From NCBI GenBank assembly GCA_020635075.1, contig JACKAM010000002.1:62001-126000 (forward strand): a stretch of DNA of 64,000 bases, given 5' to 3'. Of the stretch, positions 9,776-18,689 are shown piece after piece (positions within the stretch are counted from its first letter, which is position 1; every line of letters begins with the position of its first letter). Under the pieces are notes generated by a model. It had not been told where the DNA came from and ran no database searches. It saw only the letters and a list, made by a program, of their open reading frames with translations. The DNA is from Pseudobdellovibrionaceae bacterium. GTDB taxonomy: Bacteria; Bdellovibrionota; Bdellovibrionia; Bdellovibrionales; UBA1609. Made by a program: the position numbers and the translations under genes.

Positions 9776-10477
9776 TCAAACCAAACTCTGGGTCTCAGCG
9801 ATATCCAGCCGAACACCAGGTCCCATAGTGGAAGCTACTGAAATCCCGCGCAGGTAATTTCCCTTGCTGGATGCCGGCTTTGCTTTCACCAGAGCACTCA
9901 TAAATGCCACGTAGTTTTCTTTCAATTTGTCCGCACCCATGGACTTGCGGCCGATGGTGGCGTGAACAATTCCAGCCTTATCTACGCGGAACGCCAGTTT
10001 CCCCTTCTTCTCCGCCTCAACCGCTGGTCCAACAGTCATAGTCACTGTTCCCACTTTTGGGTTCGGCATCAATCCACGGGGCCCAAGAATTTTAGCTACC
10101 TTGGAAACGGTAGCCATCATATCGGGAGTGGCGAGGCACTTATCAAAATCCAACCAGCCGCCTTGAATCTTTTCGACTAGATCATCGGCGCCCACAAAGT
10201 CGGCACCAGCCTCTTTCGCTTCGGCCTCTTTAGGGCCCTTAGCAAAAACTACTACGCGAACGGCCTTTCCCAAGCCATTGGGAAGAGAGACTGCTCCACG
10301 AACTTGCTGATCCGATTGCTTTGGGTCCACACCGAGGCGAACTGCAACGTCTACTGATTCATCAAACTTGGCCTTCGCAGACTCGACCACGAGGCTAAGA
10401 GCCTCAGCGACGGGATAGCGGTTGGCTGAATCAATTTTTTCACTCGAACTTCGGTAATTCTTTCCTTTTTTAGCCAT
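9776..10477 (-). CDS. rplA: 50S ribosomal protein L1
   Basis: 233 residues, standard length. Family marks include the conserved GPRGLMPNPKVGTVT stretch and KAGIVHATIGRKSM, with the C-terminal signature near SSKGNYLRGISVASTMGPGV. L1 forms the mobile stalk next to the ribosomal E site. It lies 12 bases after rplK, forming the L11 operon pair in which L1 is usually the translational repressor; no leader target was identified in the 56 bases before rplK. Confidence 0.97.
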   Translation of the reverse strand: MAKKGKNYRSSSEKIDSANRYPVAEALSLVVESAKAKFDESVDVAVRLGVDPKQSDQQVRGAVSLPNGLGKAVRVVVFAKGPKEAEAKEAGADFVGADDLVEKIQGGWLDFDKCLATPDMMATVSKVAKILGPRGLMPNPKVGTVTMTVGPAVEAEKKGKLAFRVDKAGIVHATIGRKSMGADKLKENYVAFMSALVKAKPASSKGNYLRGISVASTMGPGVRLDIAETQSLV

Positions 10478-10489
10478 TTCTGCCTCCGC

Positions 10490-10912
10490 TTACTTAACTT
10501 CTAAGCCCATGCTCTTGGCTGTTCCGATAACCTGAGCCATCGCCGATTCAACTGAAATACAGTTGAGATCAGGAATCTTGGTCTCAGCGATCTCTTTTAC
10601 AGCCGCCATGGTGACGGTTCCACATTTGTCCTTCTGGGGCATTTTCGATCCACTTTGAATCTTTGCTGCCTTTTTCAAAAGAACTGATACCGGGGGCGTT
10701 TTGGTGATGAAGGAAAACGATCGGTCCTGATAAACAGTAATGATCACAGGGATGATGGTGTCACCAACCTTCTGTGTCTTTGCATTAAACTGCTTACAGA
10801 AATCCATGATGTTAACCCCATGCTGGCCGAGCGCCGGTCCAACGGGAGGTGCCGGATTGGCCTTCCCTGCCGGTATCTGTAACTTAATTTGTCCTGTTAC
10901 TTTTTTTGCCAT
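10490..10912 (-). CDS. rplK: 50S ribosomal protein L11
   Basis: 140 residues. The N-terminal PPVGPALGQHGVNIMDFCK motif and the C-terminal rRNA-binding domain (GTVTMAAVKEIAETK) identify L11, which with 23S rRNA forms the GTPase-associated centre and is needed for RelA activation in other bacteria. The ATG at 10912 follows a TAGGAGTGGG ribosome site. It sits between nusG and rplA as in most bacteria. Confidence 0.97.
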   Translation of the reverse strand: MAKKVTGQIKLQIPAGKANPAPPVGPALGQHGVNIMDFCKQFNAKTQKVGDTIIPVIITVYQDRSFSFITKTPPVSVLLKKAAKIQSGSKMPQKDKCGTVTMAAVKEIAETKIPDLNCISVESAMAQVIGTAKSMGLEVK

Positions 10913-10968
10913 TTCCCACTCCTAGCAAGTGAGGGTTTGTTAATAAAAACTCTTACTTCTTGTTTCGA

Positions 10969-11505
10969 TCAGGCCTTTTCCACCTGAATAAAATCCAATT
11001 CAACCGGAGTGGGACGACCAAAGATGCTAACCAGCACTTTGACCTTACCTTTCTCCTCATTGATCTCCTCAACCGTTCCGTTAAAGTTGCTAAACGGACC
11101 GTCGATCACCATAACCGACTCGCCCAGCGAGAAGGTAACTTTTGGCTTGGCCTTTTCCAGGCCGGTTTCTATCTGCTGAGTGATTCTCAGCACTTCATGC
11201 TCAGGCACTTCAGGTGGGCGGTTATTTGTACCGCCGCCAACAAAGCCGGTAACTTTCGCCGACCCCTTTACCAAGTGCCAAGTATCATCGCTCAAGTTCA
11301 TGTTGACGAAAATATAGCCGGGAAAAAACTTGCGCGAACGGGTCGCCTTTTTGCCTTTTACCAACTCCACAACATTCTCAGAAGGGATGAGGATTTCTCC
11401 AAACAACTCGTCTTTGCCAAGATCTCTAACACGCTTTTCGATGGACGCCTTTGCTGTGGCCTCACACCCTGTATGCGTATTGACGATGTACCATTTCTTA
11501 TCCAC
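10969..11505 (-). CDS. nusG: Transcription termination/antitermination protein NusG
   Basis: 178 residues from a GTG at 11505 (reads DKKWYIVNTHTGCEATAKAS after the start). A longer frame reaches 11601 but runs through secE; the AGGGA ribosome site, 7 bases before GTG 11505, fixes the start. Another GTG at 11511 is possible. The NGN domain (residues about 1-115) is followed by a KOW domain (GESVMVIDGPFSNFNGTVEEI). NusG binds the RNA polymerase clamp and Rho or S10. It starts 13 bases after secE stops. Confidence 0.95.
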   Translation of the reverse strand: MDKKWYIVNTHTGCEATAKASIEKRVRDLGKDELFGEILIPSENVVELVKGKKATRSRKFFPGYIFVNMNLSDDTWHLVKGSAKVTGFVGGGTNNRPPEVPEHEVLRITQQIETGLEKAKPKVTFSLGESVMVIDGPFSNFNGTVEEINEEKGKVKVLVSIFGRPTPVELDFIQVEKA

Positions 11506-11518
11506 GACCACTTCCCTG

Positions 11519-11896
11519 TCAGTTAATGAACATCTTGATAAGGTTTCGGGACACAAAATCAAACACTCCCAAAAGAGTTCCAGAAATGAGAAGCATGACA
11601 CAGGTCACAATGGTCATCGCCGAAGTGTCTCGCCGAGAGGGCCATACCACCTTGCGAATCTCCACAACCACTTCATCGGCCCACAAAACGACCTTGGAGT
11701 TGAATTGCAGACACGCGAAAGTAATCAGGCCAACAGCAACAGGTAAACCATGGGCCACAATGTCCATGGAGCGAAACCGTGCCACAGCACCGATCGTCGC
11801 CGCCAAGGAATCGAGCAACACGTCGACGACCAAGGCCGCCACGAAGGCCGTTACAACAAAGGCAACAGTCATGATTTTTTTAGTGCTATTATCCAT
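11519..11896 (-). CDS. secE: Preprotein translocase subunit SecE
   Basis: 125 residues from the ATG at 11896. Three membrane segments are visible (residues about 8-28, 45-62 and 92-115), the E. coli-like three-helix form. The conserved cytoplasmic amphipathic stretch EIRKVVWPSRRDT precedes the last, essential helix. SecE clamps SecY in the Sec translocon. The open frame continues upstream to 12010, but that extension reads through the tRNA-Trp gene and is not coding. Ends 13 bases before nusG. Confidence 0.95.
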   Translation of the reverse strand: MDNSTKKIMTVAFVVTAFVAALVVDVLLDSLAATIGAVARFRSMDIVAHGLPVAVGLITFACLQFNSKVVLWADEVVVEIRKVVWPSRRDTSAMTIVTCVMLLISGTLLGVFDFVSRNLIKMFIN

Positions 11897-11924
11897 ATAT
11901 AACCACCGTCTTTCAGCTCTCAGT

Positions 11925-12001
11925 TGGCAGGGTAGGTAGGATTCGAACCTACAACCTACGGATTTGGAGTCCGTTGCTCTACCAATTAGAGCTACTACCC
12001 T
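11925..12001 (-). tRNA. tRNA-Trp (anticodon CCA)
   Basis: Acceptor stem AGGGTAG/CTACCCT closes a complete cloverleaf; the anticodon loop CTCCAAA has anticodon CCA. The discriminator is G and the 3' CCA is encoded. It lies between tuf and secE and is presumably processed from the same transcript. Confidence 0.96.
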
Positions 12002-12008
12002 CCGAAAC

Positions 12009-12043
12009 ACATATAGGGACCCCGGTATTGGGCCCCTATATGT
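12009..12043 (-). promoter_or_regulatory. Hairpin between tuf and tRNA-Trp
   Basis: A perfect 10-bp stem, ACATATAGGG with CCCTATATGT, closes a 15-base GC-rich loop that can itself pair (CCC/GGG). It occupies most of the 63 bases between the tuf stop and the tRNA. No T tract follows on the minus strand, so it is more likely an mRNA-protecting or RNase processing element than a terminator (inference). Confidence 0.5.
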
Positions 12044-12064
12044 CTGCCTATCAAGCGCCTAAAA

Positions 12065-13258
12065 TTACTCAACTACTTCCGTTACAACGCCCGCACCAAC
12101 AGTACGACCACCTTCACGGATCGCAAAACGCAGCTCCTTTTCCATCGCAATCGGAGCAATCAACTCAACTTCCATTTCCACACGGTCACCAGGCATAACC
12201 ATTTCAGTTCCAGCCTTCAATGTTGTCACGCCGGTTACGTCAGTTGTTCTGAAGTAAAACTGGGGACGATATCCATTGAAGAAAGGAGTGTGACGTCCGC
12301 CCTCTTCCTTAGTCAGGATGTAGGCTTCACACTTAAATTTCTTATGAGGAGTGATTGAACCAGGGATGGCCAATACTTGTCCGCGCTCAACTTCTTCTTT
12401 CTTGGTACCACGAAGCAAGCAACCAGCGTTGTCACCAGCGCGACCTTCATCAAGAAGTTTACGGAACATTTCAATTCCAGTCACAGTCGTCTTTGTGGTG
12501 GGACGCAAACCGATGATTTCGATTTCATCACCAACTTTGACGATACCGCGCTCAATCCGGCCTGTTACAACAGTACCACGACCAGAAATTGAGAACACGT
12601 CCTCGATTGGCATCAGGAAGGGCTTGTCAGTCAGACGCTCCGGTTCTGGAACATACTTATCAACTTCTTCCATCAACTTAACAACTGAAGGAGCTCCAAT
12701 ATCAGAAGAGTCGCCCTCAAGAGCTTTCAAAGCAGAACCCTTTACGATCGGAATGTCGTCGCCAGGGAATTCATACTTGGAGAGGAGCTCACGAATTTCA
12801 AGCTCAACCAGCTCAAGAAGTTCAGCATCGTCAACCATGTCAACTTTGTTCATGAAAACAACAATCGCAGGAACACCTACCTGACGAGCAAGCAGGATGT
12901 GCTCACGAGTCTGAGGCATGGGGCCGTCAGCAGCAGAAACAACCAGGATGGCACCGTCCATTTGAGCCGCACCAGTGATCATGTTCTTCACATAGTCAGC
13001 GTGACCAGGACAGTCTACGTGTGCGTAGTGGCGGTTAGATGTTTCGTACTCAACGTGTGCAGTTGAGATCGTAATACCGCGCTCACGCTCTTCCGGAGCT
13101 TTATCGATTTGATCGAAAGCAACCGCAGCTCCGCCACCGTATGTTTCGTTCATTACTTTGGTGATAGCAGCTGTCAGAGTCGTTTTCCCGTGGTCAACGT
13201 GTCCAATAGTACCGATGTTGACGTGCGGTTTGGATCGGTCAAATTTCTCTTTTGACAT
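12065..13258 (-). CDS. tuf: Translation elongation factor Tu
   Basis: 397 residues. G1 motif GHVDHGKTT (residues about 19-27), switch regions, DCPGHADYV, and NKVD for guanine recognition are all intact; domains 2 and 3 follow with the usual FRKLLDEGRAGDN and GDRVEMEVELI. EF-Tu carries aminoacyl-tRNA to the ribosome. It sits downstream of four tRNA genes and upstream of tRNA-Trp and secE, as tufB does in gamma-proteobacteria. A perfect 9-bp hairpin (GAATTTTTC/GAAAAATTC, 13282-13302) lies in its leader, 24 bases before the start. No second tuf copy is visible in this window. Confidence 0.98.
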   Translation of the reverse strand: MSKEKFDRSKPHVNIGTIGHVDHGKTTLTAAITKVMNETYGGGAAVAFDQIDKAPEERERGITISTAHVEYETSNRHYAHVDCPGHADYVKNMITGAAQMDGAILVVSAADGPMPQTREHILLARQVGVPAIVVFMNKVDMVDDAELLELVELEIRELLSKYEFPGDDIPIVKGSALKALEGDSSDIGAPSVVKLMEEVDKYVPEPERLTDKPFLMPIEDVFSISGRGTVVTGRIERGIVKVGDEIEIIGLRPTTKTTVTGIEMFRKLLDEGRAGDNAGCLLRGTKKEEVERGQVLAIPGSITPHKKFKCEAYILTKEEGGRHTPFFNGYRPQFYFRTTDVTGVTTLKAGTEMVMPGDRVEMEVELIAPIAMEKELRFAIREGGRTVGAGVVTEVVE

Positions 13259-13391
13259 TGTAGGCTTTCCTCCTGGTTCCTGAATTTTTCCCTGAAAAAT
13301 TCTGGTTTAAATCCAATTTTTAAAAAATCCTTAAGTTTATCTTTCTACTTCACTTTCCAACTTCACTTCGTTCACACTCTTCAAAAGAGAG

Positions 13392-13466
13392 TGGAGCCCA
13401 TGGTGAGACTCGAACTCACGACCTCACCCTTACCAAGGGTGTGCTCTACCCCTGAGCCACATGGGC
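13392..13466 (-). tRNA. tRNA-Thr (anticodon GGT)
   Basis: Acceptor stem GCCCATG/CATGGGC, anticodon loop TTGGTAA with anticodon GGT, discriminator T and encoded CCA. Last of the four-tRNA block before tuf. Confidence 0.95.
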
Positions 13467-13475
13467 GGAGAAATT

Positions 13476-13552
13476 TGGAGCGGGAGACGGGTCTCGAACC
13501 CGCAACCCTCAGCTTGGAAGGCTGATACTCTAGCCAATTGAGCTACTCCCGC
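13476..13552 (-). tRNA. tRNA-Gly (anticodon TCC)
   Basis: Acceptor stem GCGGGAG/CTCCCGC, anticodon loop CTTCCAA with anticodon TCC, discriminator T and encoded CCA. Nine bases separate it from tRNA-Thr(GGT). Confidence 0.95.
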
Positions 13553-13591
13553 TCTCCAATTGAGTTCCGCAACCACGGCTCTCAATAACAC

Positions 13592-13677
13592 TGGTGGAGA
13601 GGGTAGGATTCGAACCTACGTAGACATAAGCCAACGGATTTACAGTCCGTCCCCTTTAGCCACTCGGGCACCTCTCC
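13592..13677 (-). tRNA. tRNA-Tyr (anticodon GTA)
   Basis: A class II tRNA of 86 bases with a long variable arm. Acceptor stem GGAGAGG/CCTCTCC, anticodon loop CTGTAAA with anticodon GTA, discriminator A, encoded CCA. Confidence 0.95.
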
Positions 13678-13759
13678 GCCAAAATCCTTCGTTCAATGCA
13701 AGACTGAGAATTAGTCTTTTGCGTTCAACGAAGCACTTTAGCTTGGCTAAACTAGTTTT

Positions 13760-13835
13760 TGGAGCTGGGTAAGGGACTCGAACCCGCAACCTGCTGATTA
13801 CAAATCAGCTGCTCTACCAATTGAGCTAACCCAGC
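13760..13835 (-). tRNA. tRNA-Thr (anticodon TGT)
   Basis: Acceptor stem GCTGGGT/ACCCAGC, anticodon loop TTTGTAA with anticodon TGT, discriminator T and encoded CCA. First gene of the tRNA-tuf-secE transcript. Confidence 0.95.
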
Positions 13836-13847
13836 TTGATCGCGGCA

Positions 13848-13876
13848 CAAATATCCATTTAGCATTGATATTGCAA
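13848..13876 (-). promoter_or_regulatory. Candidate promoter of the tRNA-tuf operon
   Basis: On the minus strand TTGCAA (13871-13876) is followed after 15-17 bases by GATATTTG, then a GC-rich stretch (GTGCCGCG) just before the first tRNA. A TTG-type -35 with a GC-rich discriminator is typical of growth-rate and stringently controlled stable-RNA promoters. The -10 is a poor match, so this is tentative. The rest of the 120-base gap to rlmB shows no gene. Confidence 0.45.
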
Positions 13877-13955
13877 GGCCTAGGTTTTTTATGACACGTA
13901 ACCGCCATTTTTACTTGATGGGTCGGACCCCAGTCAAAGGATATTTCTTGATAAT

Positions 13956-14804
13956 TCAAGGGGTTTTGTGCTGTCGAAAGAACTCTCCCAGAGCCAGGGA
14001 TGCGGCGACGCTGGCGTTGTAACTCGCCCCCTTTTGCCTCTGGAAAATGCTCACAAATTGGTCACATTGACCTCTCACCGAGGTGCGGATACCTCGCCCC
14101 TCGGAGCCCACGACAAGAGCCACTTTGTCGGCAAAACTCACTTCCCATAGATCCTTTGAACCCTTCTCTTCGAGTCCATAAATCCAAAAACCCTTTTCTT
14201 TTAAAAGAGTTAGGGCTCTCGGCAGATTGGCGTGGGTATCGACCGGAATATGCTCAGCACCCCCAGAGGCGATCTTGCCAACGGTGGGCGTAAGTTCGGC
14301 GGAGCGGACCTGGGGGGTCAAGATACCATCGGCCCCCATAAGCCAGGCGGTCCTCATCACCGCACCAAGATTATGGGGATCTTCGATTTCATCGAGGACG
14401 ATTAATATAGATATCTCTTTTTCATCGAGCAGGTCCCAATCCAGCTCTGGAGTCTCCAGAACCCGGCAGGCAACGCCCTGATGTCCACTACCTAAGTAGT
14501 CAAAATGGCTGCCTTTCATCTTTTCCACGGGAATTCGGTAGGTTTCCGCCTGAGATTCAATATTAGAGTAGGCCTGATCGACGGGGCCTTCGCTACGCAG
14601 ACAGATTTGACCAATTTTTCCCGGCCGCACTCGCAGCGCCTCGTGGACGGAGTGCCAGCCGATCACCCAGCGCCCCGGTGGACTGGAAGTGAAAGGGTTT
14701 CGAGATTGCTGTGGCGAGACCGGCCTCCGCCCAGACCTATGTGGTCCACCGCGGGGTTTCTCACTTTTCCGGCCAGCACTGACCTTCTTCTTACCTCGTC
14801 CCAT
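13956..14804 (-). CDS. rlmB: 23S rRNA (guanosine-2'-O-)-methyltransferase, TrmH/RlmB family
   Basis: 282 residues. A basic, Ser/Pro-rich tail of about 45 residues precedes the RNA-binding substrate domain (WVIGWHSVHEALR) and the SPOUT catalytic domain with the three SpoU motifs: DPHNLGAVMRTA, GSEGRGI and YNASVAASLALGEF. RlmB methylates G2251 in 23S rRNA; the family also contains tRNA Gm18 enzymes, so the exact target is inferred. The basic tail is longer than in E. coli RlmB. It lies 16 bases after pyrF on the same strand. Confidence 0.85.
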   Translation of the reverse strand: MGRGKKKVSAGRKSEKPRGGPHRSGRRPVSPQQSRNPFTSSPPGRWVIGWHSVHEALRVRPGKIGQICLRSEGPVDQAYSNIESQAETYRIPVEKMKGSHFDYLGSGHQGVACRVLETPELDWDLLDEKEISILIVLDEIEDPHNLGAVMRTAWLMGADGILTPQVRSAELTPTVGKIASGGAEHIPVDTHANLPRALTLLKEKGFWIYGLEEKGSKDLWEVSFADKVALVVGSEGRGIRTSVRGQCDQFVSIFQRQKGASYNASVAASLALGEFFRQHKTP

Positions 14805-14820
14805 TCAGCCATTACCCCAT

Positions 14821-15525
14821 CTAGATTTGAGCTTCAGAGAAGAACCTTTCAGCAGCTACCGCTGGGTTCTCCGCATCAACAATCGGTCGACCCACGACCA
14901 AGGCGGTTGCCCCGGACTGCATGGCTTCGCGAGGACCCATGATCCGTTTTTGATCCCCCTGATCCCCTTCACGGAGACGAATCCCCGGTGTGACTACAAA
15001 GGCTCCAGGGTGATGATTCTTCACCCTTTGGACCTCGTGAGGGGAACAGACCAATCCCGAAAGTCCCGAATCCATCGCCAATTGAGCCAACAAATCCACC
15101 TGCTCGGGAATCTCAATGGCATTAGAGGTTGGAGGAAGTCCCTTCTGGTCAAAGCTGGTCAAAATCGTCACAACCAGGATGCGAAAGGGGCGCTCCCGGT
15201 TGAGTTCACGCTCCACTTGAGCCAAACGCTTGAGGGCCTCGGTCCCTGATTGAGCATGGACTGTGGCAAATGTGGCTCCGGCCCGAAAAGTTGCCCGGAT
15301 GGCGTGCTCCATCGTATTGGGAATGTCGAAGTATTTATTGTCCACAAAGACATGACCTAGCTCGGACAGCTCCTTAACCAGATCACCGCCATACTTCATG
15401 CATAATCGAGGTCCCACCTTGAAGCCGCCAACATAGGGCTCAACCTGTTTGGCGACTTCCAGCGCCTTAGATTTTTCGTCCACATCGAGAGCCACAAAGA
15501 TGGGCGACTTAATTCCGCGAAACAT
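14821..15525 (-). CDS. pyrF: Orotidine 5'-phosphate decarboxylase
   Basis: 234 residues from an ATG at 15525 that overlaps the proS stop by one base (TAATG), implying translational coupling. A GTG three codons upstream (15534) is an alternative. The catalytic stretch VFVDNKYFDIPNT holds the D-x-K-x-x-D array of the family; the phosphate-binding end is VTPGIRL and VVGRPI. It catalyses the last step of UMP synthesis, OMP to UMP. No other pyrimidine gene is nearby. Confidence 0.93.
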   Translation of the reverse strand: MFRGIKSPIFVALDVDEKSKALEVAKQVEPYVGGFKVGPRLCMKYGGDLVKELSELGHVFVDNKYFDIPNTMEHAIRATFRAGATFATVHAQSGTEALKRLAQVERELNRERPFRILVVTILTSFDQKGLPPTSNAIEIPEQVDLLAQLAMDSGLSGLVCSPHEVQRVKNHHPGAFVVTPGIRLREGDQGDQKRIMGPREAMQSGATALVVGRPIVDAENPAVAAERFFSEAQI

Positions 15526-17264
15526 TAGGACCACCCATTTTCCTTAAGCCAGGTCACCACATGTTCCACAATGTCCGCTGGGGGAACTTTGGCCATATCC
15601 TTGGTTCTGCGATTGACGACTTCAATGCCGCCGTCCTTAAGGCCTCGGGCTCCAATCGTCAGACGCAAGGGCATGCCCAGCAGATCCGCATCTTTGAACT
15701 TCACGCCGGGCCGCTCTTTTCGGTCGTCGAGCAGCACATCCACACCCTTGGCGGCGAGTTCCTTGTAGATCTTCTCCGCCAGTGCGTTTACTTCCTGATC
15801 CTCAGGGTCTAAGTGGCAAATGTGAACATGAAAGGGAGCAATAGACACAGGCCAGACAATTCCGTCTTTGTCGTTATTCTGTTCAATGACGGCCTGGACC
15901 GTCCGGGATATACCAATGCCGTAGCAACCCATCTCAATCAGCTCAAGCTTGCCATCGGTATTCAAATAGCTGGCATTCATGGCCTTTGAGTACTTGGTGC
16001 CCAGGTAAAAAATGTGGCCCACTTCAATCCCGCGATAGGCCTTGAGAGTGCCTTTGCCATCGGGAGACTTGTCTCCTTCGCGAGCCATGCGCAAATCTCC
16101 GACCTTGGTGACCTGATAGTCCCGCCCGTGGTTCACGTGGCGCAGGTGTTCGTCATCCTTGTTGGCGCCAACCATGTAGTTGCGCATGTTTTCCACAGCC
16201 TTATCCATATAAATGGGAATTTTAAGACCCACAGGACCGCAAGACCCCGGCCAAGCTCCGGTGATTCCTTGAACCTCTTTGTCGGTCAGGAGTTCGGGCG
16301 GATTGGCCAAGCCGAGGAGGTTCTTCACCTTGATGGGGTTCACCTCATCGCTCCCACGCAACAGGACAGCAACTGGCTTGAGATCATCCGTGGCCCCATC
16401 TGCGGCTGAAAAGAACATGGTTTTGACCAATCCCTTGTCTGGCACACCTGTGGCCTTGGACAAATCGACAATTGTTTTGAGTCCTGGAGTCGGAAAGCTT
16501 TCCAATGTCCTTAGGTCTTCGCCAGATGGCATTTCTGGGTTGGCATCCTCCGCGGGGCAAATTTCAATGTTGGCCGCAAAATCTCCGTCGCTGGAAACCA
16601 GGAGCTGATCTTCGCCACTTTCAGCAAGGATTTGAAACTCATGGGACAAACTTCCACCAATATTTCCACTGTCAGCCTGAACAACCCGGAACTCCACACC
16701 CAAGCGGCGAAAAATGGCGGAGTAGCAGTCATACATGACGTCGTAACTCTTACGGGCCTCTTCCGGGGTCAAATCAAAGCTATAGGCGTCCTTCATAATG
16801 AATTCACGGCCACGCATGAGTCCAAAGCGAGGGCGAATTTCATCCCGGAACTTGGTTTGAACTTGATAGAGGGTGACTGGAAGGTCTCGATAACTCTTTA
16901 CATCCCTGCGAACGTAGTCAGTGATCACTTCCTCGTGGGTGGCGCCAAGACAAAAACCATGGCCATTGCGGTTTTCGAATTTGAGGAGGCCGTCACCCAT
17001 CTCAGACCAACGGTTGGTCTCCTCCCACAGTTCTTTCGGTTGCACCATCGGCATCAACAACTCCACCGCACCCCTACTGTCATGCTCCTCGCGCACGATC
17101 TTCTCGAACTTACGAATCGCCTTAAGTGCCAGGGGACCGTAGGTGAAAATTCCTGGGGCCAGCTTTTTGATATAGCCGCCCCGAACCATCAATTTGTGAC
17201 TGGGAATCTCCGCATCTGCAGGACTCTCCTTGAGAGTGTAAATAAATGCCTTAGACCATTTCAT
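15525..17264 (-). CDS. proS: Prolyl-tRNA synthetase (bacterial type)
   Basis: 579 residues, the long bacterial form with the editing insertion (residues about 230-390, including the YMDKAVENMRNYMVGANK region). Class II motif 2 is seen in FRDEIRPRFGLMRGREFIMKDAYSFD (only the RPRFGLMRGREF core is needed), and motif 3 in GCYGIGISRTVQAVIEQ. The C-terminal anticodon-binding domain includes LLDDRKERPGVKFKDADL. It charges tRNA-Pro and can clear mischarged Ala. Its 5' end is divergent from the radical SAM pair with only 33 bases between the two starts. Confidence 0.96.
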   Translation of the reverse strand: MKWSKAFIYTLKESPADAEIPSHKLMVRGGYIKKLAPGIFTYGPLALKAIRKFEKIVREEHDSRGAVELLMPMVQPKELWEETNRWSEMGDGLLKFENRNGHGFCLGATHEEVITDYVRRDVKSYRDLPVTLYQVQTKFRDEIRPRFGLMRGREFIMKDAYSFDLTPEEARKSYDVMYDCYSAIFRRLGVEFRVVQADSGNIGGSLSHEFQILAESGEDQLLVSSDGDFAANIEICPAEDANPEMPSGEDLRTLESFPTPGLKTIVDLSKATGVPDKGLVKTMFFSAADGATDDLKPVAVLLRGSDEVNPIKVKNLLGLANPPELLTDKEVQGITGAWPGSCGPVGLKIPIYMDKAVENMRNYMVGANKDDEHLRHVNHGRDYQVTKVGDLRMAREGDKSPDGKGTLKAYRGIEVGHIFYLGTKYSKAMNASYLNTDGKLELIEMGCYGIGISRTVQAVIEQNNDKDGIVWPVSIAPFHVHICHLDPEDQEVNALAEKIYKELAAKGVDVLLDDRKERPGVKFKDADLLGMPLRLTIGARGLKDGGIEVVNRRTKDMAKVPPADIVEHVVTWLKENGWS

Positions 17265-17297
17265 TCTGCCGCCTCACCAGATTTCGGAGATTTATAC

Positions 17298-18689
17298 ATG
17301 AAGCATTATATAACTCATCCCAATGAGCCTGAAAAGGATTATCAATTCTGGATTTGGCTGCTAGCCTGTTTAGCAATGGATCAACTACTTTCAAACACCC
17401 CACTACCTCCTACGTTTTGTCTCTACCCATGGACGCAATTGGCCACATCTGCCACTGGGCGGATTCGACTTTGTTGCCACACTCCCACCTTACGAGATTC
17501 CAGCGGATCAGAAGTCACCCTGTGCAATAAAGGCGAGATTGAAGCTACCTGGAACGGGGAAGCCATGAGGGCTGTGCGGAGGAGCATCCTGAATGGTCAA
17601 TTGCCCGATCTTTGCCGTCGCTGCAAACTCCAGGAGAAGCAAGGTCTTGAGAGTCGAAGATTGAAAACTCTCCGCACCCGCCCCCCCTGGACCAGCGATG
17701 TTGAAGCCCGGGTTCAATCCACTCACAAGACAGGGTATCTACCTTTCCCACCGGCCAGCTATGATTTGCGCTTGGGTAACGTTTGTAATCTTAAGTGCGT
17801 TATGTGCAGACCTCAGCTTTCCACCCATTGGATCCCAGACGCCAAAGCAATGGTAGAGATGGACCGTTTGCCCAAGTCCGCCAAGGAACACCTCCAGTAT
17901 TCCAAACAAGTCAACCAGACTGACTACAGATGGTACGAGAGTTCTGACCTGGTTAACTACCTTCACAAGAATGTTCAATCCATCCGCCAGCTCTACTTTG
18001 CAGGGGGAGAACCCCTGCTGGCCCGGCAGCATTGGTTGATTCTCGAGTCCTGCGTTGCCCATGGGGTGGCCAAGAGTGTGGATCTCACCTACGACACCAA
18101 TGGCACCATGATCAACCAAGAATGCCTACAGCTGTGGGAGCAGTTTAACAGTCTGGATTTGAGAATTTCCCTCGATGATCTGGGAGAAAAGCTTGAGTAC
18201 ATTCGCGACGGGATTTCTTTTACAAAATTCCTTGATCTCATGAGTCTGCTGGAAAACTGGGATTATCCGCGCGTTGAAATTCGATTGCTGGTGACAATCC
18301 AGATACTGAATGCCCTGGATTTAGTCGAAATTTGTGATTGGTTTTGGAATCAGAAATGGGTTCAATCCCGAGGGGACCAGGTATCGATCGTCTGGAGTTT
18401 TTTGGAGTGGCCAAAGAGCTTGTCGGTTGGTCTGCTTCCAGAAAAGACAAAAATCCACATCATTGACAAGGTGGATAAGGCCATGAAAACAGCAAAGGCT
18501 GATCACTACGACACCCCCTATTATCGTTCCCTTTGTCGACTTAATTCCATACTCCCTTATGCATTTAGCCTGTGGGCAGATGAGGATTCTTCAATGGGCG
18601 AATTTTTTGATTTCGTGAGTTGCCTTGATCAAACCAGAGGTCACAGCTGGAAACACATCTTTCCTGAGCTGGAGGAGCTGATCGAGTGA
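17298..18689 (+). CDS. Twitch-type radical SAM protein, first of a tandem pair
   Basis: 463 residues from ATG 17298 (GGAG 8 bases upstream). The open frame extends far back through proS antisense and that part is not coding; ATG 17376 is a weaker alternative. An N-terminal cysteine cluster (C41, C59-C60, C106-x2-C109) resembles a twitch/SPASM auxiliary Fe-S site. The radical SAM core follows: C163-x3-C167-x2-C170 (CNLKCVMC) and the SAM-binding FAGGEPLLA. This order, auxiliary site first and core second, is that of twitch domain-containing radical SAM proteins of unknown substrate. It shares a 4-base overlap (GTGA) with the next gene. No precursor peptide gene was seen beside it. Confidence 0.85.
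   Translation: MKHYITHPNEPEKDYQFWIWLLACLAMDQLLSNTPLPPTFCLYPWTQLATSATGRIRLCCHTPTLRDSSGSEVTLCNKGEIEATWNGEAMRAVRRSILNGQLPDLCRRCKLQEKQGLESRRLKTLRTRPPWTSDVEARVQSTHKTGYLPFPPASYDLRLGNVCNLKCVMCRPQLSTHWIPDAKAMVEMDRLPKSAKEHLQYSKQVNQTDYRWYESSDLVNYLHKNVQSIRQLYFAGGEPLLARQHWLILESCVAHGVAKSVDLTYDTNGTMINQECLQLWEQFNSLDLRISLDDLGEKLEYIRDGISFTKFLDLMSLLENWDYPRVEIRLLVTIQILNALDLVEICDWFWNQKWVQSRGDQVSIVWSFLEWPKSLSVGLLPEKTKIHIIDKVDKAMKTAKADHYDTPYYRSLCRLNSILPYAFSLWADEDSSMGEFFDFVSCLDQTRGHSWKHIFPELEELIE

Noticed and set aside
11897..12010. 38-codon N-terminal extension of secE
   Set aside because: It translates the tRNA-Trp gene (giving the familiar tRNA read-through peptide); the real start is ATG 11896.
16632..17297. 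222-codon upstream extension of the first radical SAM gene
   Set aside because: It runs antisense through the proS coding region; the ribosome site at 17286-17289 supports ATG 17298.
17265..17297. Precursor peptide gene for the radical SAM pair
   Set aside because: Only 33 bases separate proS and the first radical SAM gene, and the 49 bases after the second hold no frame with a ribosome site.
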